Shown piece after piece: positions 1 through 8,189 of a stretch of DNA of 64,000 nucleotides. The notes under the pieces were generated by a model. The model did no database searches. It was given only the letters and a program-made list of their open reading frames with translations, and was not told the DNA's origin. Made by a program: the position numbers and the translations under genes. The number at the start of each line of letters is the position of its first letter. Positions within the stretch are counted from its first letter, which is position 1. The DNA is taken from the NCBI RefSeq assembly GCF_050281185.1, contig NZ_JBNNWS010000007.1, forward strand, positions 124,001 to 188,000, read 5' to 3'. The stretch comes from Heyndrickxia sp050281185 (lineage in GTDB: Bacteria > Bacillota > Bacilli > Bacillales > Bacillaceae_C).

Positions 1-463
1 TCTATTTCCTCACAAAACGGTGTTAGAAAATATTATGATGGCACCTATGATTGTACGAAAGTGGAGCAAGGAAAAAGCTGAAGCAAAAGCGAAGGAATTG
101 CTTCAAAAGGTCGGACTGTCTGATAAAGCAAATGTTTACCCTGATTCCCTATCTGGTGGTCAAAAACAACGTGTGGCTATTTCTAGAGCCTTAGCTATGG
201 AACCGAAAATTATGCTATTTGACGAACCTACTTCAGCCTTAGATCCAGAAATGGTAGGCGAAGTTTTAGAGGTTATGAAGCAGCTTGCAAAAGAAGGTAT
301 GACAATGGTTGTCGTTACGCATGAAATGGGATTCGCAAAAGAAGTAGGAGATCGTGTAATTTTCATGGACGGAGGCTATATAGTAGAAGAAAATACACCA
401 AAAGAGCTCTTTGAAAATCCACAGCATGAGCGGACCAAATCATTTTTGGGAAAAGTACTGTAA
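1..463 (+). CDS. Amino-acid ABC transporter ATP-binding protein (GlnQ type), 5'-truncated
   Basis: The reading frame is open from base 2, so the gene begins before the window; 153 residues of the C-terminal part are visible. It shows the ABC signature LSGGQKQR, a Walker B block (MLFDEPTSALDPE) with its D-loop, and the switch histidine in VVVTHEMGFA. The closing segment (GGYIVEENTPKELFENP) is typical of the polar amino-acid family GlnQ/ArtM/TcyC. It would energise a polar amino-acid importer at the inner face of the membrane. The Walker A motif and partner genes lie outside the window, so the substrate cannot be told. A dispersed repeat begins 7 bases after the stop. Confidence 0.9.
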   Translation, partial: LFPHKTVLENIMMAPMIVRKWSKEKAEAKAKELLQKVGLSDKANVYPDSLSGGQKQRVAISRALAMEPKIMLFDEPTSALDPEMVGEVLEVMKQLAKEGMTMVVVTHEMGFAKEVGDRVIFMDGGYIVEENTPKELFENPQHERTKSFLGKVL

Positions 464-469
464 CAAAAA

Positions 470-639
470 GGCTCTTTTCTAATACTTTGTTGCTATTTGT
501 AACAAAGTAAATATCTAATAGGATTTTTACGATTGTTTTTGCACATATATAAATAGTATGGGATGAAAAAAGAGCACGAAAACAGTTTAATTAAGTATTT
601 GAGCTATTTACGAAAAGCAACAATCTTTATGAAAAAGCC
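470..639 (+). repeat. Dispersed imperfect palindrome, family A, copy 1
   Basis: About 170 bp starting GGCTCTTTTCT and ending with a near-complementary block (GCAACAAT...GAAAAAGCC), so the ends are imperfect inverted repeats. A longer copy in opposite orientation lies at 17914-18110. Shared blocks include TAGGATTTTTACG, GAGTATGGGATGA-like and ACGAAAAGCAACAAT. It has no open frame. It looks like a non-autonomous MITE or REP-like element settled just behind a gene end. Confidence 0.75.
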
Positions 640-648
640 AATATAAAA

Positions 649-700
649 AAGGATGATTTGCAGAAAAATGGCACTTTCTCTGTAAATCGTCCTTCTTTTT
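649..700. terminator. Bidirectional hairpin terminator
   Basis: A roughly 20-bp imperfect stem (AAGGATGATTTGCAGA pairing with TCTGTAAATCGTCCTT) is flanked by an A-run on the left and a T-run on the right. It can therefore stop transcription from both sides. On the minus strand it lies 9 bases beyond the aroK stop. Confidence 0.75.
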
Positions 701-708
701 AGAATGGG

Positions 709-1248
709 TTAATTCCGAGTCAATTTTAATAATTCTGTAATATGGTCGGTTATTTCATCAACAGTCAGTTGATCCGTCTCCACTTTTAAATGATAGGATG
801 CATATATTTTCTCTCTTTCATAAAAAAGCTCTTCCATCTCTTCCAATGTACGCCCTTTTAAAACAGGTCTGCTATCAATAATCAAGCTTAATCGTTCTTT
901 CCAAGCGTCCCATGGAAGATGGAGGTAAATAACGATGCAATGAGACATGCAAATCGTTCTGATTTCCTCTTGTAAAAATGCACCTCCGCCAACAGAAATA
1001 ACCTTTCCTGTACTCATACAGTATTCAGTAATTAATGTTTTTTCCCTTTCGCGAAAGACCTTTTCTCCATGTATTTTAAAAATATCAGTAGTCGGCATCT
1101 GAAATTCTTTTTCAATTGCCTGATCAATATCAATAAAATCTCTATTTAATTGTTTGGCAACGGCTTCACCAATGGTAGTTTTTCCTACTCCCATGAAACC
1201 AATAAAAACGATATTTTGTTCATTTAGAGACATTTTGTTTTTAGTCAT
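709..1248 (-). CDS. aroK: Shikimate kinase
   Basis: A 179-aa P-loop kinase that would phosphorylate shikimate to shikimate 3-phosphate in the chorismate pathway. Visible features are Walker A GFMGVGKT (residues 17-24), the DxD region FIDID near 38-42, the substrate-binding GEKVFRERE segment near 61-69, the GGG shikimate loop at 87-89 and a lid arginine in DSRPVLKG. Length fits AroK. The ATG is preceded by GGAGAGAGG at 8 bases; a second in-frame ATG at codon 6 is less well placed. It stands alone, away from other aro genes. A palindrome TGACCGGTCA lies about 80 bp upstream. Shikimate kinase is the best call, although paralogues of uncertain substrate exist in bacilli. Confidence 0.85.
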   Translation of the reverse strand: MTKNKMSLNEQNIVFIGFMGVGKTTIGEAVAKQLNRDFIDIDQAIEKEFQMPTTDIFKIHGEKVFREREKTLITEYCMSTGKVISVGGGAFLQEEIRTICMSHCIVIYLHLPWDAWKERLSLIIDSRPVLKGRTLEEMEELFYEREKIYASYHLKVETDQLTVDEITDHITELLKLTRN

Positions 1249-1328
1249 AATTTAAGCCTCTCTCCAGACTATAAAATTAGTAAAATTATAATATATGTTC
1301 AGTAATTTGTAAAAATTATTCGTGATAT

Positions 1329-1338
1329 TGACCGGTCA
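1329..1338. promoter_or_regulatory. Perfect 10-bp palindrome in the aroK upstream region
   Basis: TGACCGGTCA is a perfect palindrome inside TTGACCGGTCACTC, about 80 bp before aroK and 70 bp before the iron promoter. The shape resembles a TetR-family half-site pair. No regulator gene is adjacent, so any assignment is speculation. Confidence 0.3.
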
Positions 1339-1402
1339 CTCATAATAAAATAGGATATAGATGACAAATTTGTTGTTAGTTTGACTATTTTCCTGAAAAG
1401 AG

Positions 1403-1431
1403 TTGACAAAAGGATTTTCAATGTTTAGTAT
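1403..1431 (+). promoter_or_regulatory. Sigma-A promoter of the siderophore operon
   Basis: TTGACA (1403-1408) and TAGTAT (1426-1431) are separated by 17 bp. The predicted start point falls within the first Fur box. Confidence 0.65.
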
Positions 1432-1437
1432 TGTAAT

Positions 1438-1458
1438 TGATAATGAATCTCATTTGCA
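1438..1458. promoter_or_regulatory. Fur box 1
   Basis: TGATAATGAATCTCATTTGC matches the GATAATGATAATCATTATC Fur consensus well in the left arm and partly in the right. It sits immediately downstream of the -10, where bound Fur-Fe would block initiation. Confidence 0.7.
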
Positions 1459-1524
1459 ACATATCAATGAATGAGTACACTATTATTTTCATAATATGAC
1501 CATTCATTTTTTTATGAATGATAT

Positions 1525-1545
1525 TGATAATGAATCTCATTATCG
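1525..1545. promoter_or_regulatory. Fur box 2
   Basis: TGATAATGAATCTCATTATC is a near-perfect inverted repeat of the Fur type, 64 bp before the yclN start. It repeats the core of box 1 (GATAATGAATCTCATT). Between the boxes lies a small palindrome CATTCAT-N6-ATGAATG (1501-1520). Confidence 0.85.
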
Positions 1546-1608
1546 CATTTTTTTGAATGACAAAAGTATGTAGTGCCGTTTATTCAAGAGGGAAGAGTAG
1601 GAATTGCT

Positions 1609-2559
1609 ATGAAAAACGTTGGTTTAATCATTGCTTTTATCATATTATCCATCATTTCTTTATTTGTAGGTGTTAAGAATATAACTCCGTTTGATTTATT
1701 TCATTTAACCGAGGATCAGCGGGATATTTTGTTTATCAGCAGGGTACCAAGGCTGGTTAGTCTAATTATAGCCGGGGTAAGCATGAGCATTTGCGGTTTA
1801 ATTATGCAGCAGCTTTCCCGAAATAAATTCGTCTCACCAACTACTGCAGGTACAATGGATTCTGCAAGATTGGGAATTCTCGTTTCATTAATCATTTTTT
1901 CTTCGGCTAGTATGATGGAAAAAATGTTAATGGCATCTCTTTTTGCTCTTGTGGGAACATTTTTATTCATGAAAATCCTCGATAAAATCAAATTTAAGGA
2001 TGCTATTTTTATTCCTTTAGTAGGGTTAATGTTTGGAAATATTGTTAGTTCTATTACAACGTTTTTTGCCTATAAGCATGACTTAATTCAAAGCATTTCG
2101 GCATGGATCCAAGGAGATTTCTCTATGGTGATGTCAGGTAGATATGAAATGATTTATATTAGTATCCCCCTTGTCATCATAGCCTATGTTTTTGCTAATA
2201 AATTCACAATAGCCGGTATGGGAGAAGACTTCTCTGTAAATCTAGGATTGAACTATAAGCTAGTCGTTAATATTGGACTAATTATTGTAGCACTATCTAC
2301 GACATCTGTACTTTTAACCGTAGGTACGATTCCCTTTTTAGGTTTAGTAGTGCCGAATATCGTTTCAATATATAATGGTGACAACTTAAAGAAGAACCTT
2401 TTTCAAACCGCTTTATTAGGTGCAGTTTTCTTATTGTTCTGTGATATTTTAGGGCGTGTCATCATTTATCCATACGAGATTCCGATTGGACTAACAGTAG
2501 GAGTCATTGGAAGCGGTATTTTTCTTTACTTACTGATGAGGAGAAAGGCGTATGCATAA
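1609..2559 (+). CDS. yclN: Siderophore ABC transporter permease, YclN type
   Basis: A FecCD-family membrane permease of 316 aa, the same length as B. subtilis YclN of the petrobactin importer. It has about nine hydrophobic helices and the FecCD core GLIMQQLSRNKFVSPTTAG near residues 65-83. A coupling region with GTIPFLGLVVPNI near 246-258 is also present. The open frame extends to a GTG at 1573, but ATG 1609 has the better ribosome site (AGTAGGA, 6 bases upstream) and gives the family length. It is the first gene of yclNOPQ and overlaps yclO by 8 bases. Two Fur boxes upstream indicate iron repression. Substrate is inferred from the orthologue set rather than shown by the sequence. Confidence 0.85.
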   Translation: MKNVGLIIAFIILSIISLFVGVKNITPFDLFHLTEDQRDILFISRVPRLVSLIIAGVSMSICGLIMQQLSRNKFVSPTTAGTMDSARLGILVSLIIFSSASMMEKMLMASLFALVGTFLFMKILDKIKFKDAIFIPLVGLMFGNIVSSITTFFAYKHDLIQSISAWIQGDFSMVMSGRYEMIYISIPLVIIAYVFANKFTIAGMGEDFSVNLGLNYKLVVNIGLIIVALSTTSVLLTVGTIPFLGLVVPNIVSIYNGDNLKKNLFQTALLGAVFLLFCDILGRVIIYPYEIPIGLTVGVIGSGIFLYLLMRRKAYA

Positions 2560-3499
2560 CAAAACCAAATTAGGGATCTTAGCAACGATTGCCGCTGCAT
2601 TAATTATCATCTTTTTATTTACGGATATGGGAAGCTATTGGGATTATGTACTGCCAAAAAGAGGCATTAAAATCCTTGCGATTGTTTTAACGGGAGCTTC
2701 CATTGCTTTTTCAACCGTGGTGTTTCAAACGATTTCGAATAATCGGATTTTAACTCCTAGTATTATCGGTTTAGATTCACTTTATATGCTTATTCAAACT
2801 GTTCTTATTTTTGCATTTGGTGCAACAAGTACAACAGTAATGAATAAAAATGTCAATTTTCTTATTTGTGTTGGATTGATGATCCTATTCGCAGGTTTAC
2901 TATATAAGTTTTTATTTAAAAAAGAAGGAAAAAATATTTATTTTCTCTTATTAGTAGGTTTGGTGATGGGAACCCTGTTTCAGAGCTTCTCATCTTTTAT
3001 GCAAGTCATAATTGATCCAAATGATTTTCTTATTGTTCAGGATCGAATGTTTGCCAGTTTCAATAATATCAACACAGATTTACTTACACTTTCGATAGTT
3101 TTAGTTGTTATCGTATCTTTATACTTTTTAAAGTTTGTTAAATATTTGGATGTGCTTTCGCTTGGGAGAGAGGAGGCTATTAATCTGGGAGTTGATTACG
3201 ACTTTGTAGTCAAAAGGCTATTAATTGTCGTCGCAATCCTTATCTCGATCTCAACAGCATTAGTTGGTCCCATCACTTTTCTAGGATTATTAGTTGCCAA
3301 TGTAGCTTATCAATTTTTAAAAACCTATCGTCATTTATATTTGATTACTGGAGCAATTCTTATTAGTATTATTGCTTTAGTAGGTGGAGTATTAATTGTT
3401 GAAAGAGTATTTACGTTTTCAACAACTTTAAGTGTGATTATCAACTTTATTGGCGGAGTGTATTTTATATATTTACTATTAAAGGAGAATAAAGCATGA
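2552..3499 (+). CDS. yclO: Siderophore ABC transporter permease, YclO type
   Basis: The second FecCD permease, 315 aa, matching YclO in length. It is strongly hydrophobic throughout, with the conserved stretch TISNNRILTPSIIGLDSLY near residues 60-78 and GPITFLGLLVANVAYQ near 237-252. It would pair with YclN to form the channel for an Fe-siderophore. The ATG follows AGGAGAAAGG and overlaps the end of yclN; its own stop overlaps the start of yclP in ATGA. This is tight translational coupling. Confidence 0.85.
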   Translation: MHNKTKLGILATIAAALIIIFLFTDMGSYWDYVLPKRGIKILAIVLTGASIAFSTVVFQTISNNRILTPSIIGLDSLYMLIQTVLIFAFGATSTTVMNKNVNFLICVGLMILFAGLLYKFLFKKEGKNIYFLLLVGLVMGTLFQSFSSFMQVIIDPNDFLIVQDRMFASFNNINTDLLTLSIVLVVIVSLYFLKFVKYLDVLSLGREEAINLGVDYDFVVKRLLIVVAILISISTALVGPITFLGLLVANVAYQFLKTYRHLYLITGAILISIIALVGGVLIVERVFTFSTTLSVIINFIGGVYFIYLLLKENKA

Positions 3500-4254
3500 T
3501 TACAATTAAAAATGTTTCGAAAATGTATGGTGATAAATGTGTCGTTGATCATGTTTCTTTAAATATAGAAAAAGGGAAAATCACTTCTTTTATCGGTCCA
3601 AATGGGGCGGGGAAAAGTACGCTCCTATCAATGATTAGCCGTTTAATATCTAAGGATTCCGGCGAAATTACCATCGATGGGAAAGAAGTCAGTAAATGTA
3701 AGACGAATGAACTGGCTAAAAAAATGGCGATTCTTAAGCAATCGAACCATATCAACATCAGGCTGACGATAAGAGAACTCGTTTCGTTTGGACGTTTTCC
3801 GTATTCACAAGGGAAGCTCACGAAGGAAGATTGGAAGTTTGTTGATGAGGCAATTGATTATATGGAATTGACAGATATCCAGCATAAGTTTTTGGATCAG
3901 CTAAGCGGAGGGCAGCAGCAGCGTGCCTATATTGCAATGGTTATTGCTCAAAATACCGATTACATATTGTTAGATGAGCCATTAAATAATCTCGATATGA
4001 AACATTCGGTTCAAATTATGAAAGTATTAAGGAAGCTTACTGATGAATTAGGAAAGACAGTTGTCATTGTCATCCATGATATTAACTTTGCTTCTTGCTA
4101 CTCTGATCATGTGGTTGCTCTTAAGGATGGCAAGATCATTCAAGACGGTCCTACCGATCGCATCATCGATTCATCCATTTTAGGAGATATTTATGAAATG
4201 GATATTGCCATTCAAAATATCGATGAAAACAAAATTTGTGTTTATTATGCTTAA
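3496..4254 (+). CDS. yclP: Siderophore ABC transporter ATP-binding protein, YclP type
   Basis: A 252-aa ABC ATPase of the iron-siderophore class. Walker A is GPNGAGKST (residues 34-42), the signature is LSGGQQQRAYIA near 136-147, Walker B is YILLDEPLNNLD near 155-166 and the switch histidine is in IVIHDINFA. Length equals B. subtilis YclP (252 aa). The start overlaps the yclO stop by 4 bases. It powers the YclNO permease pair. About 165 bases separate it from yclQ, and they contain a hairpin and a third Fur box. Confidence 0.88.
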   Translation: MITIKNVSKMYGDKCVVDHVSLNIEKGKITSFIGPNGAGKSTLLSMISRLISKDSGEITIDGKEVSKCKTNELAKKMAILKQSNHINIRLTIRELVSFGRFPYSQGKLTKEDWKFVDEAIDYMELTDIQHKFLDQLSGGQQQRAYIAMVIAQNTDYILLDEPLNNLDMKHSVQIMKVLRKLTDELGKTVVIVIHDINFASCYSDHVVALKDGKIIQDGPTDRIIDSSILGDIYEMDIAIQNIDENKICVYYA

Positions 4255-4301
4255 TTCTTTACTTTAATTGGAAAACTTTGCGATTGTGGAAAATTACTGA
4301 T

Positions 4302-4335
4302 AACTGATTGAACGGATGGCGCCCCGTCTTCAGTT
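4302..4335 (+). promoter_or_regulatory. Hairpin between yclP and yclQ
   Basis: AACTGA (4302-4307) pairs with TCAGTT (4330-4335), with an inner ACGG/CCGT stem. Only a short T stretch follows, so it could be a leaky terminator or an mRNA-processing barrier. Such a structure would let yclQ expression differ from that of the membrane genes. Confidence 0.45.
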
Positions 4336-4348
4336 GTTTAACTTATAT

Positions 4349-4367
4349 TGAGAATGAATATCATTCC
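4349..4367. promoter_or_regulatory. Fur box 3, before yclQ
   Basis: TGAGAATGAATATCATTCC is an inverted repeat close to the Fur consensus, 53 bp before the yclQ start. It implies that the binding protein has its own iron-repressed promoter. A clear -35/-10 pair could not be fixed. Confidence 0.8.
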
Positions 4368-4419
4368 CGTTTTCTGCAATCACAATTTTTATATAAAATT
4401 TATTAAACGAGGTGTAGTC

Positions 4420-5373
4420 ATGAAAAGGAAACTATCGTTATTTTTAATCATATCCGTATTGGCTATTTTTGCCGTAGCATGCGGTTCTAATAATGGGGAA
4501 AAATCAAGTGGTTCTGAAAGCAAAGGTGACACATTAACTATCAAGCATCAATTAGGAGAAACACCTGTTAAGAAAAACCCGAAAAAAGTCGTTGTGTTTG
4601 ATATGGGTACACTAGATACTATGGATAAACTTGGTCTTGCAGATTCTGTAGCTGGAATCCCTCAGGAAAGTGTTCCTGCGTATTTAAAAAAATATCAAGA
4701 TTCAAAATATAGCAATCTTGGTGGACTAAAAGAGCCTGATTTTGAAGCGATTAAAGAGGTTGACCCAGATTTAATTATTATTTCAGGTAGACAACAAGAT
4801 TCATATGACAAATTTTCCGAAATTGCGCCAACGATTTTTATGGGAATAGATTCTAAGAAATACATGGAATCATTTAAAGAAAATGTAACAACCTTAGGTG
4901 AAATATTTGGTAAAGAAGATCAAGCAAAAGAAGAACTAACAAAGATTGAAAATGATATTGCTAGTTTAAAAGAAAAAGCAGACGCAAGTGATGCAAAAGC
5001 CTTAATTACATTAACTGCAGGTGGCAAAGTGACAGCTTATGGACCGGCTTCAAGATTCGGACTTATTCACGATGTCTTTGGAGTGAAGGCTGCAGCAAAT
5101 GATATTGAAGCGGACCCAGTTCATGGTCAAAACATTTCAATGGAATTTATCACGGAAAAAAATCCAGATATATTATATGTCGTTGATCGTGATGCAGCTG
5201 TAGGTGAAGGAAATAATGCGAAAAAAGTTATAGAAAATGCACTAGTTAAGAAAACAAATGCTTATAAAAATGGGAAAATCGTTTACCTAGATCCTGGCTA
5301 CTGGTATTTATCTGGTGGAGGATTAGAGTCTGTAGCTGAAATGGTTAAAGAAGCTGCGAAAGGTTTGGAGTAA
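4420..5373 (+). CDS. yclQ: Siderophore-binding lipoprotein, YclQ type
   Basis: A 317-aa extracellular substrate-binding protein, exactly the length of B. subtilis YclQ (petrobactin receptor). The sequence is recognisably orthologous, with blocks such as PKKVVVFD, DKLGL, LKEPDFE, YGPASRFGLIHDVFGV and WYLSGGGLES. The N-terminus is a lipoprotein signal (MKRKLSLF..., AVAC at Cys21). The frame is open further upstream to 4348, but ATG 4420 has a GAGGTG site and starts at the signal peptide. It has its own Fur box and a strong terminator. It would capture Fe(III)-petrobactin-like catecholates outside the membrane and hand them to YclNO. Confidence 0.88.
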   Translation: MKRKLSLFLIISVLAIFAVACGSNNGEKSSGSESKGDTLTIKHQLGETPVKKNPKKVVVFDMGTLDTMDKLGLADSVAGIPQESVPAYLKKYQDSKYSNLGGLKEPDFEAIKEVDPDLIIISGRQQDSYDKFSEIAPTIFMGIDSKKYMESFKENVTTLGEIFGKEDQAKEELTKIENDIASLKEKADASDAKALITLTAGGKVTAYGPASRFGLIHDVFGVKAAANDIEADPVHGQNISMEFITEKNPDILYVVDRDAAVGEGNNAKKVIENALVKKTNAYKNGKIVYLDPGYWYLSGGGLESVAEMVKEAAKGLE

Positions 5374-5418
5374 GATTTTATTGACTGTTTATCCGGTTAT
5401 TGAATGAATAGAAAAGAA

Positions 5419-5443
5419 GAGGGTGCCTAAAATAGGCACCCTC
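5419..5443 (+). terminator. Rho-independent terminator of yclQ
   Basis: A perfect 11-bp stem (GAGGGTGCCTA / TAGGCACCCTC) with an AAA loop, then TCGTCGTTT. The T-run is poor, but the stem is very stable. Repeat family B begins 7 bases after it. Confidence 0.75.
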
Positions 5444-5449
5444 TCGTCG

Positions 5450-5663
5450 TTTAGGAAATTATAAAATATTCGCACTGTGGATAACTTTATAAAGAGCGAA
5501 GTTTACGTCTAGCGCAAGCAGCCGTCGGCTAGCGAATTTCTCCGTCTCCTCCCTACGATAAGTCAACATCGGCTCGTGAACTACCTCACCGTGTTTCCTT
5601 TATCTTAGTCGAAGACTACAAAATCCGTACGCTAGAGCTGCGGCGCTTGCGCTTTTGTTCTTT
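5450..5663 (+). repeat. Dispersed repeat, family B, copy A
   Basis: A 214-bp non-coding element from TTTAGGAAATTATAAAATA to GCGCTTTTGTTCTTT, matched over its whole length by 18165-18362. Its interior has imperfect inverted arms (AGCGCAAGC near the left, GCGCTTGCGC near the right). Both copies are preceded by a terminator hairpin whose right arm ends in CTCTCGT. Both abut the stop codon of a minus-strand gene. It resembles the CAGCGCCT-type intergenic repeats common in Bacillaceae genomes. Confidence 0.85.
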
Positions 5664-5665
5664 TT

Positions 5666-6682
5666 TCACTCAATAAATAACAGAACTATAAAATAAATAA
5701 CCATTGCAGATAACCCGACTGGTATTCCAAACTTCGCCCATTCTTTACTTGATATTTTCAGTTTTCCGGCTGAAATAATATTCGGGATGTTCCCGGGAAC
5801 GAGAATTCCGCCGCTGATAAGGAGTCCTAATAAAATTGCCTTAATGGTTGAAGGTCCCATAGCAGGGCTTATTTCGGCAGCTGCAAGTGTAGCATTATCC
5901 AATATGGCAGATATCATATTAATCCAATATAGCACCAATGGACTTAAATCGAGCAAATAACGTTTAATTAATGGTTCAAATCCAGCTCCTAAGAGTGTTA
6001 GCCCCATGACAAATAGATAAATCTTTAAGGCACGGATAATAATTTCTCCGTAGCTTTCAGTGGCTTGATCACTTATTAATCCGTTTTCATCTGATTTAGG
6101 TTTAACTAAAATGGCTGCTAAAACTCCAAAAATGACCACTAATGAGATCACTTCGGGTCCGATTAACCGAAAAAGATAAAAAAAGTTTTCATGTAGTTTA
6201 CTAATAGCTAAAGTGGATAACGGTTCTCCAATTGGTGTTAATGCTGCTCCGAGGCCAATTGAGAAACACGCTAAAACCACTAAACGAATCTCTGATTGAC
6301 GATCAAGTCGAAGCACACTCACAATCAAAACAAGAATTAATGCTGCAATTATTGCAGTAACAACACTGGATATCAACCCTAATATTATAACAATTAACGC
6401 TAAGAATAATTGGTAAGGGATAGCCCTGCTGATTCCAAGTATCATCTTTTCTAATGGGACTTGTAGCCATCTGAATAATAATCCAGCAATTAATACAGCT
6501 AAAGAAATATTAATTGGATCTTCTAGAGCCTTTAAGATTAAGGATCTGTCTAAAACTCCGCTAACAAGTACAGATGCAAGCCCCATAATGAATAAAAATA
6601 TTTCTAAATTATGTTCGACAAATTTAACAGAGAAGGGTAGTAATAATACTAAAAGCAAAATAATAATTAATCCTAGTAACAT
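5666..6682 (-). CDS. DUF1646 family membrane protein, putative cation transporter
   Basis: A 338-aa integral membrane protein with about ten hydrophobic helices and few charged residues outside loops. It resembles the DUF1646 family, predicted cation/anion transporters of the NhaD/ArsB fold. Recognisable features are the polar membrane motifs GLGAALTPIGEPLSTLAISK and NATLAAAEISPAMGP, and a glycine-rich PGNIPNIISAGKL segment, typical of half-helix re-entrant loops. The frame is open to a TTG at 6718, but ATG 6682 has AAAGGA at good spacing. The substrate is unknown. The gene is alone; its 3' end abuts repeat B. Confidence 0.7.
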   Translation of the reverse strand: MLLGLIIILLLVLLLPFSVKFVEHNLEIFLFIMGLASVLVSGVLDRSLILKALEDPINISLAVLIAGLLFRWLQVPLEKMILGISRAIPYQLFLALIVIILGLISSVVTAIIAALILVLIVSVLRLDRQSEIRLVVLACFSIGLGAALTPIGEPLSTLAISKLHENFFYLFRLIGPEVISLVVIFGVLAAILVKPKSDENGLISDQATESYGEIIIRALKIYLFVMGLTLLGAGFEPLIKRYLLDLSPLVLYWINMISAILDNATLAAAEISPAMGPSTIKAILLGLLISGGILVPGNIPNIISAGKLKISSKEWAKFGIPVGLSAMVIYFIVLLFIE

Positions 6683-6892
6683 TCTAGTCTGTCCTTTACA
6701 TATGTATTTTGTAGCCAAAGAAGGAATACTTGTACTTTTTAAGTATAAATATTATTAAAAAGAACTTCAATAAATAGACTTAAATTGATTGATTTTTCAA
6801 TCATTATTATTTTTACAAAAAAATTTTATTTGATACCTTCCCAATGTGATAATATATAGGCAAATTAAAAGTGTGTAAATGGAGAATGGACG

Positions 6893-7657
6893 ATGGAAAC
6901 TCATTCAGGTCAAAGATATAAAGTTGTAGAAACGTGCTTACTTGCAGGGAAAATCATGCTTCAAAGTGGAGCTGAAACCTATCGAGTAGAGGATACAATG
7001 ACAAGAATTGCTAATTCATTCGGAATTTATGGGACTCATAGTTTTGTTACTCCAACAGGCATCATTTTTTCTATTGATGGATCAGAACCAACTAAGCTTG
7101 TTCGGGTTTCAGAACGATCCACAGACTTAAAGAAAGTGACGATTGTCAATAGTATCTCCAGAAAATTAACAGGTGGAGTAATAACATTAGATGAGGCTTA
7201 TGAGGAACTGAGAGTCATAGAGAAAACGAATTTTGCTTATCCTATATGGATTCAAATAGCTGCTGCTGCCATCTCTAGCGGTTGCTTCTTAATCATGTTT
7301 AAGGGAGGATGGCATGATTTTCTCCCCGCTGTTATTACAGGAGGATTAGGTTTTACGGGTTTTATTTACTTGCATCGGCTTGTACAAGTAAAGTTTTTTT
7401 CAGAGTGTCTAGCTTCGCTCATCATCGGATTACTAGCCGTTCTTTTTGTAAGAAGTGGATTAGGGTATGAGTTAGATAAGATTATTATAGGTTCAGTCAT
7501 GCCGCTTGTCCCTGGATTACTTATTACTAATGCGGTAAGGGACCTCATGGCGGGGCATCTTGTTTCCGGTATATCAAAAGGTGCAGAAGCCTTTTTAACG
7601 GCTTTTGCTATTGGCACAGGTATTGCTGTAGTGATTTCGTTTTTTTCGATGATTTAG
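6893..7657 (+). CDS. Threonine/serine exporter, N-terminal subunit (ThrE/YjjP family)
   Basis: A 254-aa protein with a soluble N-terminal domain of about 120 residues (GAETYRVEDTMTRIA, SFVTPTGIIFS) and five hydrophobic helices. This is the ThrE N-terminal (DUF1212, YjjP) layout. The loop LVPGLLITNAVRDLMAGH near residues 204-221 is a family hallmark. It pairs with the downstream gene, 21 bases away, which supplies the C-terminal half of what is one polypeptide in Corynebacterium ThrE. The likely role is efflux of threonine, serine or related small metabolites. Threonine catabolism (kbl-tdh) is encoded elsewhere in the window. Confidence 0.82.
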   Translation: METHSGQRYKVVETCLLAGKIMLQSGAETYRVEDTMTRIANSFGIYGTHSFVTPTGIIFSIDGSEPTKLVRVSERSTDLKKVTIVNSISRKLTGGVITLDEAYEELRVIEKTNFAYPIWIQIAAAAISSGCFLIMFKGGWHDFLPAVITGGLGFTGFIYLHRLVQVKFFSECLASLIIGLLAVLFVRSGLGYELDKIIIGSVMPLVPGLLITNAVRDLMAGHLVSGISKGAEAFLTAFAIGTGIAVVISFFSMI

Positions 7658-7678
7658 GCGATTAGGAGAGGAAATAAA

Positions 7679-8128
7679 ATGATGGTGGAACAGCTAATAA
7701 CGAGCTTTATTGCGACAGGTGCGTTTGGAATTATTTTTAACATCCCTAGGAAGAAGTTATTGCTATGTGGTCTAGTTGGAATGATTGGTTGGTCTATTTA
7801 CGTTTTACTTATGAACAATCATCCGAATGCTGCAGTTGCCAGTTTAGTTGCCGCTTTTGTGATCGCGGTTATCAGTCAAATTTTTGCTAAAATATATAAA
7901 GCACCAATTATTATTTTTAGTGTATCCGGAATTATTCCGCTGGTACCTGGAGGACTATCCTATGATGCCATGCGCCATTTTGTGGCTAATGATTATAATA
8001 CAGCAATTCAGTTAGCTGCAAAGGCGTTCATGATTTCAGGAGCTATTGCAATCGGAATTGTATTTGCTGAAGTAATCAATCAAATGATCAAAAAAACGAC
8101 ACCAAAATCAAAAAAAATGCACTCATGA
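7679..8128 (+). CDS. Threonine/serine exporter, C-terminal subunit (YjjB/DUF3815 family)
   Basis: A 149-aa, four-to-five-helix membrane protein matching the ThrE C-terminal (DUF3815, YjjB) half. It contains FSVSGIIPLVPGGLSYDAM, the same PLVPG loop type as its partner. The start follows AGGAGAGGAAATAAA. The end overlaps a strong terminator. Together with the preceding gene it forms a two-component split ThrE exporter. Confidence 0.82.
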   Translation: MMVEQLITSFIATGAFGIIFNIPRKKLLLCGLVGMIGWSIYVLLMNNHPNAAVASLVAAFVIAVISQIFAKIYKAPIIIFSVSGIIPLVPGGLSYDAMRHFVANDYNTAIQLAAKAFMISGAIAIGIVFAEVINQMIKKTTPKSKKMHS

Positions 8129-8153
8129 GTCTTTTTGCTCTGAGTGTTTTTTT
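8120..8153. terminator. Bidirectional terminator
   Basis: CACTCA-t-GAG pairs with CTC-TGAGTG, followed by seven T on the plus strand; on the minus strand the A-run before it supplies a T-run. It overlaps the stop of the exporter gene and lies 37 bases past the end of the minus-strand lipoprotein gene. Confidence 0.85.
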
Positions 8154-8189
8154 ATATGAAATAAGTAAGGAAAAACCGGATACCTAATA

